Assembly (NCBI GenBank): GCA_039821555.1
Contig: JBCBNX010000012.1
Span: forward strand, 1 to 64,000
DNA from: Bacteroidota bacterium
GTDB taxonomy: Bacteria > Bacteroidota > Rhodothermia > Rhodothermales > Rubricoccaceae
Direction of reading: 5' to 3'
Length of the DNA stretch: 64,000 nucleotides
This document shows, one piece after another, positions 1 through 8,764 of the stretch (positions are counted from its first letter, which is position 1; each line of letters begins with the position of its first letter). The notes below the pieces were generated by a model. The model searched no databases, was not told where the DNA came from, and saw nothing but the letters and a program-made list of their open reading frames with translations. A program made the translations under genes and the position numbers.

Positions 1-173
1 CCGTTGTTGGCGACGAAGAGGACGGCTTCGAGGAAGAGGCGGTTGTCGCGGGCGGTGCGTCCTCGGTCGCCGGGCTTACCGGGTAGCAGGGGAGCGATGC
101 GGGCGAACTGTTGGTCGGTGAGGGTGTGAGCGGGCACGGGCAGCAGAGGTTGGTTACTGCCGGTATCGACCAT
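1..173 (-). mobile_element. IS5-family transposase, N-terminal part (runs off the window)
   Basis: Read on the minus strand from ATG at 173, the sequence encodes about 57 residues containing [19 protein letters not shown] and [16 protein letters not shown], the N-terminal DUF4096 signature of IS5-group DDE transposases. The rest lies before base 1. Such transposases are often made from two overlapping frames, so intactness cannot be judged here. The element's outer end is probably near 202, because the sequence then reads CTAG (203-206), the kind of 4-bp target that IS5-group elements duplicate. It lies in the island that ends at the tRNA scar near 1541. Confidence 0.8.
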
Positions 174-262
174 CGGCCGTCCGACTCAAATGTCAACGCT
201 ACCTAGCCAGGGTACTCCTCTACACGCTCAAAGGGTCGCTGATTGCGGAGCACGGTCGCGAG

Positions 263-895
263 ATGGTCAGCCATGGCCTCGGGTATTACTCCAAGGCAGC
301 GCGCGCAGCCCGCGCTGCGTGGGCGCACGAGCAGTACGGTCACACGTGGAATCCCGACGAGATCTGGATGCCAGGTCGCGAGCCTGAATCTAACGCGACC
401 ATATCAGAGCTCAGTCACGAAGTGCAGCATGTCCCCAAGGGGGAAGACGGGGCGAAAGACGAGGACCGGGAGAAGGACAAGGACGAACATAGCGATTACT
501 GCAAAGTCCTCATCGAAGCATACCAGGAGAGGCTAGAAGAGGAAGGAGTTCTCGATGATCAGCAGCTGGCGCGCCGTATCCCATGCATATCTCAGGACGA
601 CTTCGAGAAACGCGTCGAGAAGCACCGTCGCAACTGCCTCCTCGTCACTGGACGCACACGATATCCAGGTTATGCTTACCAGAGGGAATACATCAGTGCT
701 GAGAAAAGCGTCGTAGTCTACCCGTGCCGCGTGATCGAGACTGACTCAGGGGAAGCACTGGTGAGACTGGGTGCGACTACTTCCAAGCGGCAAGCACTAC
801 GCTTCATCAAGCGCAAGCGAGCACGATTGGCTCAACGCCGCAGCCATGCTCAACAGGCGGAGCAAACGCCTCAACCAGGGGGAGGCGATGAGTAA
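263..895 (+). CDS. Hypothetical island protein, probably 5'-truncated by the IS
   Basis: This 210-residue protein has no family I recognise. It has an acidic, lysine-rich stretch around residues 55-80 (EDGAKDEDREKDKDEHSDY) and a basic C-terminus (FIKRKRARLAQRRSH). The first ATG is at 263, but the frame stays open and protein-like upstream (YTLKGSLIAEHGRE) to about 203, exactly where the IS5-type element appears to end. The original gene was therefore probably longer and lost its N-terminus to the insertion. It ends 8 nt inside the downstream HNH gene, suggesting translational coupling. Whether the remaining ORF is expressed is unknown. Confidence 0.45.
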   Translation: MVSHGLGYYSKAARAARAAWAHEQYGHTWNPDEIWMPGREPESNATISELSHEVQHVPKGEDGAKDEDREKDKDEHSDYCKVLIEAYQERLEEEGVLDDQQLARRIPCISQDDFEKRVEKHRRNCLLVTGRTRYPGYAYQREYISAEKSVVVYPCRVIETDSGEALVRLGATTSKRQALRFIKRKRARLAQRRSHAQQAEQTPQPGGGDE

Positions 896-1376
896 GCACA
901 CCCTAACGAACAGGTCTCCAGTCCTCTCGCAGAAGCAGCGTGCCCGCTTCGAGTCGAAGATTGATGTCGCTTCATCTCTGCATGGATGTCACCTATGGAA
1001 GGGCAAGCTCAACGCAGAAGGACGGGGTCGCTTCTCAGCCAACGGGCTGACTGACTACGCGTATCGGTGGGCAGTTGTCTTCGCTGGTACGATGCTCAGG
1101 CAAGGAGACGTTGTCGATCATCTGTGCAACAACCCTACCTGCGTACGATTGTCACACCTTCGTGTGACTGACCATGAGGGCAACATGAAGCACATGGTGG
1201 AGACTGGAAACCACGGTAGCGCCAAGCTGCAGCCCGACGAGGTGCGCGAGATCCGACGCAGACTACGCAGACCAGCGAAGGACCGGCCTACTCAGCGCGA
1301 ACTGGCTCAGGAGTTTGGGGTTAGTCGGTCGATGATCAGTCGGATCAGTACGCGAAAGAGTTGGTCTACAGTCTGA
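888..1376 (+). CDS. HNH endonuclease with C-terminal HTH, mobile-element type
   Basis: This is a 162-residue protein. I chose ATG 888 over an in-frame ATG at 771 because a GGGGGAGG ribosome-binding site lies just upstream and the overlap with the previous gene is then only 8 nt. Residues 76-100 carry the HNH_3-type pattern: V-D-H78-L-C, N-N-P-x-C, then S-H90-L and N99. The C-terminal 50 residues (TQRELAQEFGVSRSMISRI) look like a helix-turn-helix, a layout common in phage and free-standing homing endonucleases. It presumably nicks or cuts DNA at element-related sites. Its place between an IS and a tRNA att scar fits a phage-derived or integrative element. Confidence 0.75.
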   Translation: MSKHTLTNRSPVLSQKQRARFESKIDVASSLHGCHLWKGKLNAEGRGRFSANGLTDYAYRWAVVFAGTMLRQGDVVDHLCNNPTCVRLSHLRVTDHEGNMKHMVETGNHGSAKLQPDEVREIRRRLRRPAKDRPTQRELAQEFGVSRSMISRISTRKSWSTV

Positions 1377-1435
1377 CGCCTTCGTGTGCTGGCGTATCGC
1401 ATTAATCCTGTCCGCACCACATTCCTAAGGTCTGT

Positions 1436-1455
1436 GGGCAACATGCGGGCAACAT
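1436..1455. repeat. Direct repeat GGGCAACAT near the element end
   Basis: GGGCAACAT occurs at 1436-1444 and again at 1447-1455, followed by a loosely repeated TCCTCACAATCCCTCATAACC stretch. Short direct repeats just inside a tRNA-proximal element end are typical of integrase arm-binding sites, but no integrase is in view, so that role is inference. The rest of 1377-1540 shows no gene. Confidence 0.35.
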
Positions 1456-1540
1456 CATTCCTCACAATCCCTCATAACCCTCGGTATCTAGCCAGACACG
1501 CCGGATTGCAGCCTTCTGGCCTCGGAGATACAACATAGAC

Positions 1541-1590
1541 AGCTCACTCGTAATGAGCAGGTCACCGGTTCAAGTCCGGTCGTTGGCTCC
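1541..1590 (+). other. tRNA-Thr(CGT) 3' fragment: putative attachment site (att)
   Basis: The sequence holds an anticodon arm (GCTCA CTCGTAA TGAGC, anticodon CGT), a variable loop, a perfect T arm (ACCGG TTCAAGT CCGGT) and the 3' acceptor strand CGTTGGC. The matching 5' half (acceptor GCCAACG and a D arm) is absent upstream, where unrelated sequence begins at about 1540. A 3' tRNA fragment of about 50 bp ending exactly at the tRNA terminus is the standard product of tyrosine-integrase insertion into a tRNA gene. The intact tRNA should lie beyond the left window edge. Confidence 0.75.
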
Positions 1591-1593
1591 CCG

Positions 1594-1634
1594 AAGGCCC
1601 AGACGGAACGCACCCGCGTCCGCTGGGCCTTTTG
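1594..1634. terminator. Hairpin terminator
   Basis: AGGCCCAG and the partner CTGGGCCT (plus inner GGA/TCC) form a GC-rich stem followed by TTTTG. It lies just after the tRNA fragment, so it probably was the terminator of the original tRNA gene. It may also stop transcripts from lysA on the other strand. Confidence 0.65.
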
Positions 1635-1725
1635 CTTTCCCCGACCGCTGCCGGGAGTCTGGAGAATCTCGCCACAGGATGCGGACCACGGGGATGTAGG
1701 GTCCAGAGCGTTCCAGACAACGGTG

Positions 1726-2931
1726 CTATTCCAGGACAGACTCGGTAGCCATCTCGCGGAGGTTGTAGCGCGAGGCCATCGACTGACCGTAGGCGCCAGC
1801 AGTGGCGATCAGGAGGACGTCCCCTTCCTGAGTCTCCGGCAACGGACGAGCGTGGCCCAGCACGTCTCCCGTCTCGCAGATTGGGCCCACGATGTCGGCA
1901 ACGAGCGCATCAGGTTCTCCCAACCGTGTAAGGTTGACGATTGCATGGAAGGCGCCGTACAGCGCGGGCCGGATTAGCGTGTGCATGCCGGCGTCCACGC
2001 CCACAAAGGTCCGAGTGCGCTTGCGCTTGATTTGGGTCACGCGGGTGAGCAAGACCCCGGCCTCTGCGACAAGGTAGCGCCCCGGTTCCAACCACAGTTC
2101 GATACCAGGAAGCTCGTTCGCGAGGTCGCCCAGCAACGCGGCCGCATGCTGCACGTCGAATGGCAGGGCCTCGGCGGTGTCAGGGATCGGGAGGCCGCCG
2201 CCCAGGTCAAAGACTTCCACATCGGGGAAGAGTGGGCGGACTTCACGCATGCGCTGCGCAATCGTCCGCCATGCCGTCGGTTCCGTGACGCCACTGCCGA
2301 CATGGGCGTGGAGACCAGTGACCCGCACGCCAATCTCGTTGGCACGCGCTGCCACGGCGGGCAGGTCGTCGAGGTCGATGCCAAACTTCGAAGTGATTCC
2401 GGCTGTCTGAACGTGGGCGTGATGGCCATGACCTTCACCAGGATCTATGCGCAAGAAGATGTCACGGCCGGCGAACACGTCAGGCCAGTGCGTCAGCCCA
2501 TGCGCGTTGTCGAGAGTGACACGCACACCTTGGTCAAACGCCCACGCATAGTCCGAGCGCGGTGCAAAGTTGGGCGTGAAGAGGACCTGGTGAGGCGACA
2601 GGTGCGGGAGGGTGTGGAGCGCGCGCCGGACCTCGCCTGGAGAAACGCATTCAAGGCCTACACCTTCACCATAGAGCGTGCGTAGGAGGGCGGGATGCGG
2701 GTTTGCTTTCAGCGCGTATAAGATGCGCGCGGTCGGGGGAAGGTCGAGCAGGCGTCGGGCGGCAGCGCGTGCGGTCGGTAGGTGGTAGACATAGTGGGGA
2801 GTCGATGCTTCCGCAAACGACATCACGGGTGCAAGGTGCGACCTCCACCAGTCTGCTGGGCGAGCCACGTCATCACGTACGGCACGGGTCCCAGAGTCTG
2901 GAGTGGAATCAGAGCGTGTAGATGAGTGCAT
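1726..2931 (-). CDS. lysA: Diaminopimelate decarboxylase
   Basis: The 401-residue PLP enzyme decarboxylates meso-diaminopimelate to L-lysine in the cytoplasm, the last step of lysine synthesis. The Schiff-base lysine lies in YALKANPHP (K75). The fold-III signatures HAHVGSG, a glycine-rich phosphate loop (FDLGGGLPIP), EPGRYLVAEAG and the C-terminal GPICETGDVLG and GAYGQSMASRYN are all present. Related ornithine/arginine decarboxylases are less likely because of the CETGD motif. The ATG at 2931 is preferred over an upstream TTG. About 40 N-terminal residues precede the usual domain start, so a later ATG (2823) is possible. It diverges from the TonB receptor gene. Confidence 0.9.
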   Translation of the reverse strand: MHSSTRSDSTPDSGTRAVRDDVARPADWWRSHLAPVMSFAEASTPHYVYHLPTARAAARRLLDLPPTARILYALKANPHPALLRTLYGEGVGLECVSPGEVRRALHTLPHLSPHQVLFTPNFAPRSDYAWAFDQGVRVTLDNAHGLTHWPDVFAGRDIFLRIDPGEGHGHHAHVQTAGITSKFGIDLDDLPAVAARANEIGVRVTGLHAHVGSGVTEPTAWRTIAQRMREVRPLFPDVEVFDLGGGLPIPDTAEALPFDVQHAAALLGDLANELPGIELWLEPGRYLVAEAGVLLTRVTQIKRKRTRTFVGVDAGMHTLIRPALYGAFHAIVNLTRLGEPDALVADIVGPICETGDVLGHARPLPETQEGDVLLIATAGAYGQSMASRYNLREMATESVLE

Positions 2932-3177
2932 GACGGTCGAGGAGCGTGGCAACGAGCCAGGGGGCGGCCCGCCACAGCGGGTCGCAGGGCACGAACGAGG
3001 CTTAGCGCGAACGAGGCGGGACGATGAACAAAGACAAACCGGGCGTCGCGGAAAAAAACGACCCGCGGAAAAGCGCTTTCAAGGTTTTCGCGAACCGGGA
3101 TCGTTCCCAATGCTGCGACCCCGGGGTTCAACATTGCTTAACTCAAGATGGCATCCTAGATTGCTAGCGGTCAAAAT

Positions 3178-3199
3178 CACACAGCCTTCGAACTGTGTG
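3178..3199. promoter_or_regulatory. Inverted repeat upstream of the TonB receptor
   Basis: CACACAG and CTGTGTG are separated by 8 nt, about 50 bp before the receptor start, in the divergent lysA/receptor intergenic region. It could be an operator or a 5'-UTR hairpin; the sequence does not decide. No clear -33/-7 promoter could be placed. Confidence 0.3.
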
Positions 3200-3247
3200 C
3201 GGCCGCCTCCTGCGGCCCGGCCTCAGCCACCTGCCAAGCACCTCTCT

Positions 3248-6200
3248 ATGCGATCTGCGTTACTGCTTCCGTCGCTCCTGTTCGTGGTTTCGTTGCTAGC
3301 AGCCTCCTCGGCTGTCGCACAGAGCGGCAAGGTTTCCGGCCAAGTCGTCGACGCCTCCGGCGATCCGCTCCCGGGCGTCAACGTGGTCATCCAGGGCACC
3401 ACGCAGGGCGGGTCTACCAACGTCGACGGGCTCTACACCATCCTGAACGTGCGTCCGGGGACGTACACCCTCGAGTTCACGTTCATCGGGTTCGCCCCCC
3501 TGTTGATCGAGAACGTGGATGTCGATTTCAACCGGACCACGACGATTGACGCGGAGATGCAGGAAGAAATGGCGGGCATGAACGAGGTCGTGGTGCGCGC
3601 CGAACGGCCCCCGGTGCAACTCGACGTGTCCAACAGCCGCGTCAACGTGACGACGGAAGAGATCGAAGCCTTGCCACTGCAATCGATTGAGGCGGTCGTG
3701 ACGCTGCAGGCCGGCGTCGAAGATGGGTTGCAGATCCGCGGTCAGGACCGCCGCTCGGTGGGCGTCTTCCTGAACGGCTTCATGATGCGCAACCCGCGCG
3801 ACAACGAACCGCTCCTCAGCGTACCTGTGGCCGCCGTCGGCGAAGTGCAGGTGCAGAAGGGTGGCTTCTCGGCCGAGTACGGCGGCGTGCGTGCTGGCGT
3901 CATCAACTACCTCACGCGCGAGGGCGACCCTGACCGCTACGGCGCCTACGCCCGCGTCATCTACAGCCCGCCAGGCCAAAAGAACTTCGGTGGCCTGCCC
4001 AACGACTTCGATTCCTACTGGATCCGCCCCTTCCTCGACCCGGACGTTGCGTTCACAGGCACCAACAACGGGGCCTGGGACATGGCCACGCGGGAGCAGT
4101 ACCGCGAGTTTGAAGGTTGGATCGCTGTCTCGGAGCAGCTGCTTCGGGACGATGACCCCAGCAACGACCTCTCGCCCGAGGCCCTCCAGCAAGCGTTCCT
4201 CTACCAACACCGCAAGACCTTCGAGATCACCGAGCCCGACCTCAACCTCGACCTCGGTTTCGGTGGACCAGTCCCCGGCATCAGTGACCGCCTTGGAAAC
4301 CTGCGCTTCTGGGCGTCCTATCGCCAGAACAACTCGCAGTACGCAATCCCGCTGCAGACCGACGGCCTCGACGAGCGCACGGGACACCTCAAGTTCACGA
4401 GCAACGTCGGGTCGGGCATGAAGCTCAGCGCCGAGGGGATGTATGGTATCAAAGAGGGTACGCTGCTGAGCCGCTCGGGGCTGTCCGACACGTTCGGCGA
4501 GTCGGCGGGCACCCGCCTTTTCCTCTTCGACCGCCAGCGCGACGTCGGCGGTGCCTTCTCTGGGACCTCCGAGGAATTCCTCAACGCGCGCCTCTTCGCC
4601 AACGACTACTACAACCCGACCGAGACGGCCTTCAACATGGTCGGCGTCTCGTTTAGCCACAACGTGTCGAACACCTCCTTCTACGAGGTGCGCGCCAACC
4701 GGCTTGCCTACCAGCACGACACCTTCCTCGGCGCCCCGCGCGACACCACGACGCAAGTCACGTTCGGCGGCGTCGGGTTCGACGAGTCGCCGTTCGGCTA
4801 CTTCGAGGCGCCAACCTTTGGGGTCTACGAGTTCCGCACGAGCGTTGGCTTCTCGAACGCGCGCGACAGCAGCCGCGTGGCTATCTACAATGTCCGCGCG
4901 GACTACACCAACCAGCTCTCGCCGGTCCTCGAGGTCAAAGGCGGTGCCCTCCTCAGCGTCACCGACTACGACATCAACTACGGCCGCTTCGACCAATTCT
5001 TGCCCGAGTTCAACGCGCAATCGCGCTACGACGCGACGCCGTGGGAGCTCGGCTTCTACGGCCAGGCTACCCTCGAATTCGACGGCCTGATCGCTAACCT
5101 GGGGCTCCGTGCTGAAGTGTTCAACACGGGAGCTGAAGCCTACGGCGGGGCACTCTTCGACAACTTCCTAGGAACGCGTGCCGAGACGGATGTCCAGCCG
5201 GCCTTTCCCGACAGCCTCCTCGCCAGCGCCTCCACGTTCTTCGCGCTGAGCCCCCGCCTGGGCGTGTCGTTCCCGGTGACCGAGGTGAGCAAGCTCTTCT
5301 TCAACTACGGCCACTTCCGGTCGCTGCCGTCGTCGCCGAACCTCTACCTCTACGAGTTCTCGACGACCACCGGGCGCATCCTCAACGTGCCCAACCCGGA
5401 TATGCCGCTGCCGAAGACCGTCGCCTACGAGCTCGGCTACGAGCAGTCGTTCTTCGGGCAGTACAGCGCGGCAATCACCGGCTACTACCGCGACGTGCGC
5501 TTCGAGCCGCTCACCATCGACGTGACGAGCCGCAACGGCAACGTGGAATATGACCTCGTGACGCCCAACTTCTACCAGGACACGCGCGGGTTTGAGCTGA
5601 CGCTCGCCAAGTCAGGAGGCGATTGGGTGCGCGGGTTCCTCAACTACACGTTCGCTGTGGACACGGATGGCTTCTTTGGGCTGAGCCAACTCAACGAGAA
5701 CGCCGAGGCGCAGCGCAACTTCGAGGCGGCGGACGGGCCGCGCCGAGCCGCGCAGTCGCGCCCGCTAGCCGACTCCTTCGGCACGATCAACATCAACGTG
5801 TTCACGCCCGACAACTTCGGGCCGAGCTACGGCGGCCTCCGTCCGCTCGCAGGCTGGCGCACCAGCTTCATCGGTCGCTGGCGCGACGGCGGCAAGATCA
5901 CGTGGGGGGACGAGTCCTTCAACGCCCCGCCCGGTGTCATCAACAACGTGGACGTGCGCGACGCGTGGCAGATCGACCTCCGCTTCGAGCGTGTCTTTGA
6001 CCTGGCAGGCTACGAAGTAGGCTTCTTCGCCGACATCCTCAACCTGACCAACCGCCGCCAGTTCTCGAACCTCGGCTACATCGACGGCAACGACCGCATC
6101 AACTACGTCAACTCGCTGCACCTGCCCGAGTCGGACATCTACTCCAACATCCCCGGCGACGACAAATTCGGCGACTTCCCCGACGAGGGCGTCGCCTTCC

Positions 6201-6439
6201 AGCCCATCGACCGCCTCGATGTGTCCCGCGATGCCTTCCAGGGCGAAGCCGGCACCATCTACTGGGAACGGGCGACCGAGTCCTACCTCGAGTTCGTCGA
6301 CGGCGCTTGGCGCGAGGTCGAGCAGAGTCGCATCAACGAGGTGCTCGACACCAAGGCCTACATCGACATGCCGGGGCAGCGCTTCCTTGCCTTCCTTGGC
6401 CGTCGCGACTTCTTCTTTGGGCTCCGCTTCGAGTTCTAG
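3248..6439 (+). CDS. TonB-dependent outer-membrane receptor with carboxypeptidase-like N-terminal domain
   Basis: The 1063-residue outer-membrane protein has a signal peptide (residues 1-24, cut after AAASSAVA-like AVA). A carboxypeptidase-regulatory-like domain follows at about 27-85 (GQVVDASGDPLPGVNVVIQG), then a plug domain and a long 22-strand-type barrel ending in the typical terminal aromatic (FFGLRFEF). The ATG at 3248 starts the signal peptide; the frame is open upstream without coding character. The substrate cannot be read from the sequence. It heads a same-strand series (receptor, T9SS-type protein, PorV-like protein, lipoprotein, T9SS cargo) with short gaps, so it may be co-expressed with secretion partners rather than serve plain nutrient import. 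Confidence 0.88.
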   Translation: MRSALLLPSLLFVVSLLAASSAVAQSGKVSGQVVDASGDPLPGVNVVIQGTTQGGSTNVDGLYTILNVRPGTYTLEFTFIGFAPLLIENVDVDFNRTTTIDAEMQEEMAGMNEVVVRAERPPVQLDVSNSRVNVTTEEIEALPLQSIEAVVTLQAGVEDGLQIRGQDRRSVGVFLNGFMMRNPRDNEPLLSVPVAAVGEVQVQKGGFSAEYGGVRAGVINYLTREGDPDRYGAYARVIYSPPGQKNFGGLPNDFDSYWIRPFLDPDVAFTGTNNGAWDMATREQYREFEGWIAVSEQLLRDDDPSNDLSPEALQQAFLYQHRKTFEITEPDLNLDLGFGGPVPGISDRLGNLRFWASYRQNNSQYAIPLQTDGLDERTGHLKFTSNVGSGMKLSAEGMYGIKEGTLLSRSGLSDTFGESAGTRLFLFDRQRDVGGAFSGTSEEFLNARLFANDYYNPTETAFNMVGVSFSHNVSNTSFYEVRANRLAYQHDTFLGAPRDTTTQVTFGGVGFDESPFGYFEAPTFGVYEFRTSVGFSNARDSSRVAIYNVRADYTNQLSPVLEVKGGALLSVTDYDINYGRFDQFLPEFNAQSRYDATPWELGFYGQATLEFDGLIANLGLRAEVFNTGAEAYGGALFDNFLGTRAETDVQPAFPDSLLASASTFFALSPRLGVSFPVTEVSKLFFNYGHFRSLPSSPNLYLYEFSTTTGRILNVPNPDMPLPKTVAYELGYEQSFFGQYSAAITGYYRDVRFEPLTIDVTSRNGNVEYDLVTPNFYQDTRGFELTLAKSGGDWVRGFLNYTFAVDTDGFFGLSQLNENAEAQRNFEAADGPRRAAQSRPLADSFGTININVFTPDNFGPSYGGLRPLAGWRTSFIGRWRDGGKITWGDESFNAPPGVINNVDVRDAWQIDLRFERVFDLAGYEVGFFADILNLTNRRQFSNLGYIDGNDRINYVNSLHLPESDIYSNIPGDDKFGDFPDEGVAFQPIDRLDVSRDAFQGEAGTIYWERATESYLEFVDGAWREVEQSRINEVLDTKAYIDMPGQRFLAFLGRRDFFFGLRFEF

Positions 6440-6520
6440 GCGCTCCCGTTGGAGCCTGGGCAGCGTCACTGCCTAGGCTGTGTTCAGACTGCTCTACGCA
6501 CCCGCTCTCGCATTTTCGCC

Positions 6521-8713
6521 ATGACCCCGTTCGTTCGGTCGTTGTTTAGTTCCTGGGCGCTCGCCGCCGTGCTGGTCGGTGGGCTGCTGCTCGCCAGCGC
6601 ACCCGAGGCGACCGCCCAATTCCAGAACCGGTGGCTCTCCGCCGGCTCGTTCCACAACTGGTACTCCGAGGTCGGCAGCGAGCGCGAACTCGGCTTCCGC
6701 AGCGGCGGCGAGGACCAGCAGTATGGCTGGCGCTGGCCTGCCATCTTTGCCGACCGCAACCTATTGCCTGCCACCGACATGCAGGCGGCGAAGGGCCTCT
6801 GGATCGGTGCCACCAACGTCACGGCCGACGGCTTCACCTATCCCGCCCGCGTCGTCCACGCTGGTCCGCGCGTCAACGGCGTCGGCGAGTTCTTCCCGGT
6901 CCAGTTCGACCTGATCAGCAAGCGCGACCCGACGGTCGTCTCCGTCGATGGCATCCAGACGTTTTCACCCGCCGAGATGGTGGTGGACGAAGTCGACCCG
7001 ACCATCCCGGCCGACTACATGTACATCAACAAGGCGAACACGCTGCTCGGCCTCACGATGGAGCGGCGCATCATGCAGTTCAGCCAGGACTACCACGACA
7101 ACTACCACGTCATCGAGTACATCTTCACCAACACCGGCAACACCAACGGCGACGATGTGATCGAACAGCCGAACCAGACGCTCGAAGGGGTCGTCATCTT
7201 CCTGCAGAACCGCCTCTCGGTGGTGCGTGAGACACGGTTCGTGATCGGCGACAACCCGACGGGCTGGGGCAAGCACACAATGAACGACGCCCGCGGGGAC
7301 GGTGTGCGGCCCGACCCAGAAGGGGAGCAGTTCCGCGCGCAGTTTTCGTGGCACGGCAACTTCCCGCCGTTCACGATCTACGACAATATCGGAGGGCCGA
7401 TCCTGCCCGCCCGCGCCCCGGCCACGTTCGTGGCGGCGTCGGACACGTCCGGGCGCCTGGCTGGCTCAGCGTTTGCCGGGACGGTGACGCTCTTCGCCGA
7501 GGGCTCCCCCGACTCGGGCATGGACGACTTCTCGCAGCCTGCGACCACGACCTGGTTCGGCTCGGACGACCCGTTCACGTCCAACAACGACGCATTCAGC
7601 CCCGGCAAGATGCAGCAGGAGTACGACCTGATGGCGTCGGGGCACCGCGAGCGGCACGCCTACGTGGTCGAGCCGACAGGGCTGCCGGGATGGCTCAGCC
7701 CGACGGGCGATCCGTCCCTCAACACACCGGGAGGCATGTCGTACGCGAATGGGTACGGTCCGTACACGCTGGCGCCGGGCGAGAGCGTCCGGTTTGTGAT
7801 CGCCGAGGGCGCTGCTGGCCTCAGCCGCCAGGCGACCATCGACATCGGCCGCGCCTGGAAAGAGGCCGACGCCGACCCGGCTGCCCTGATCACCTACACC
7901 GTAGGCGGCCAGGAATTCACCAAGACGAAGAACGAGTGGGTGTTCACGAGCCAAGACTCGCTGATGCAGACGTTCCGTCGTGCCATCGCCAACTTCGAGA
8001 GCGGCTACGATATCCCGCAGTCGCCCGCGCCTCCGGCCACGTTCGATGTCACGGGTGGGGGCGACCGCATCTCGCTCGCATGGACGTCGCTGCCCGGGGA
8101 GCCCGACCCGGACCGCTGGGAGATCTACCGCTCGCGCGTCCGCTTCGACAGCACCGCGACCTTGATCCACACCGCGGAGCCAGGAGAGCGCTTCTTCGAC
8201 GACACGACGCCCATTCGCGGCGTGGAATACTACTACTACATCCAAGCCATCGATGACGACGCCTCGGACGGGTCCGCGCTGTCGCCCGCGGGCGCACTCC
8301 GGTCGAGCCGGTACTATACCCAGACCTACACGCCTACACGGCTCAAGCGGGAGCAGGGGCGGCAGATCGACGGGTTCGCTATCGTGCCCAACCCGTTCAG
8401 CATCTCCTCGCAAAGCGGGCAGATCCGCTTTCCAGGGTTCACGGACCAACTCGCCTTCTACGACATCCCGGGCTTCTGCCGGATCGACATCTACACGGAG
8501 CTAGGCGAACTGGTGGACTCCATCGAGCACAACGACGGCTCGGGCGACGAATTCTGGGACCACACCACCTCATCGAGGCAGACCATCGTGAGTGGCATAT
8601 ACATCGCTGTCGTCACCGTCACGCAAGACATCCCGGACCCGAACTCCACGACGGGTGAGTTGCTCTTCCGCAACGGCGAGCAGTCCATCAAGAAGTTCGT
8701 CGTCATCCGCTAG
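6521..8713 (+). CDS. Secreted protein with fibronectin III-like domain and T9SS-like C-terminus
   Basis: The 730-residue protein begins with a signal peptide of about 33 residues ending ATAQ; ATG 6521 is chosen for that reason. Most of the protein is unrecognised beta-rich sequence. A fibronectin type III-like segment lies at about 510-600 (ISLAWTSLPGEPDPDRWEI). The C-terminal 110 residues (FAIVPNPFS, RIDIYTELGELV, SGIYIAVV, KKFVVIR) follow the plan of T9SS sorting domains but lack the classical NYPNPF motif. Position between a TonB-type receptor and a PorV homologue supports export through T9SS. Its function is unknown. Confidence 0.7.
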   Translation: MTPFVRSLFSSWALAAVLVGGLLLASAPEATAQFQNRWLSAGSFHNWYSEVGSERELGFRSGGEDQQYGWRWPAIFADRNLLPATDMQAAKGLWIGATNVTADGFTYPARVVHAGPRVNGVGEFFPVQFDLISKRDPTVVSVDGIQTFSPAEMVVDEVDPTIPADYMYINKANTLLGLTMERRIMQFSQDYHDNYHVIEYIFTNTGNTNGDDVIEQPNQTLEGVVIFLQNRLSVVRETRFVIGDNPTGWGKHTMNDARGDGVRPDPEGEQFRAQFSWHGNFPPFTIYDNIGGPILPARAPATFVAASDTSGRLAGSAFAGTVTLFAEGSPDSGMDDFSQPATTTWFGSDDPFTSNNDAFSPGKMQQEYDLMASGHRERHAYVVEPTGLPGWLSPTGDPSLNTPGGMSYANGYGPYTLAPGESVRFVIAEGAAGLSRQATIDIGRAWKEADADPAALITYTVGGQEFTKTKNEWVFTSQDSLMQTFRRAIANFESGYDIPQSPAPPATFDVTGGGDRISLAWTSLPGEPDPDRWEIYRSRVRFDSTATLIHTAEPGERFFDDTTPIRGVEYYYYIQAIDDDASDGSALSPAGALRSSRYYTQTYTPTRLKREQGRQIDGFAIVPNPFSISSQSGQIRFPGFTDQLAFYDIPGFCRIDIYTELGELVDSIEHNDGSGDEFWDHTTSSRQTIVSGIYIAVVTVTQDIPDPNSTTGELLFRNGEQSIKKFVVIR

Positions 8714-8764
8714 TACAAGGGCTGCCGCCCGTCGCCTCCGCCTGCCTTCGCATCTTCGACGACC

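Noticed and set aside
1541..1590. A functional tRNA-Thr gene
   Set aside because: The 5' acceptor strand and D arm are absent; only the 3' part is present, so it is an attachment-site scar.
3296..5020. A 574-codon ORF on the minus strand
   Set aside because: It is antisense to the TonB receptor gene, and its Val/Glu/Arg-rich translation is a codon-bias shadow. Similar long antisense frames over ileS (29982-32837) and the TROVE-like gene (48958-50604) were rejected for the same reason.
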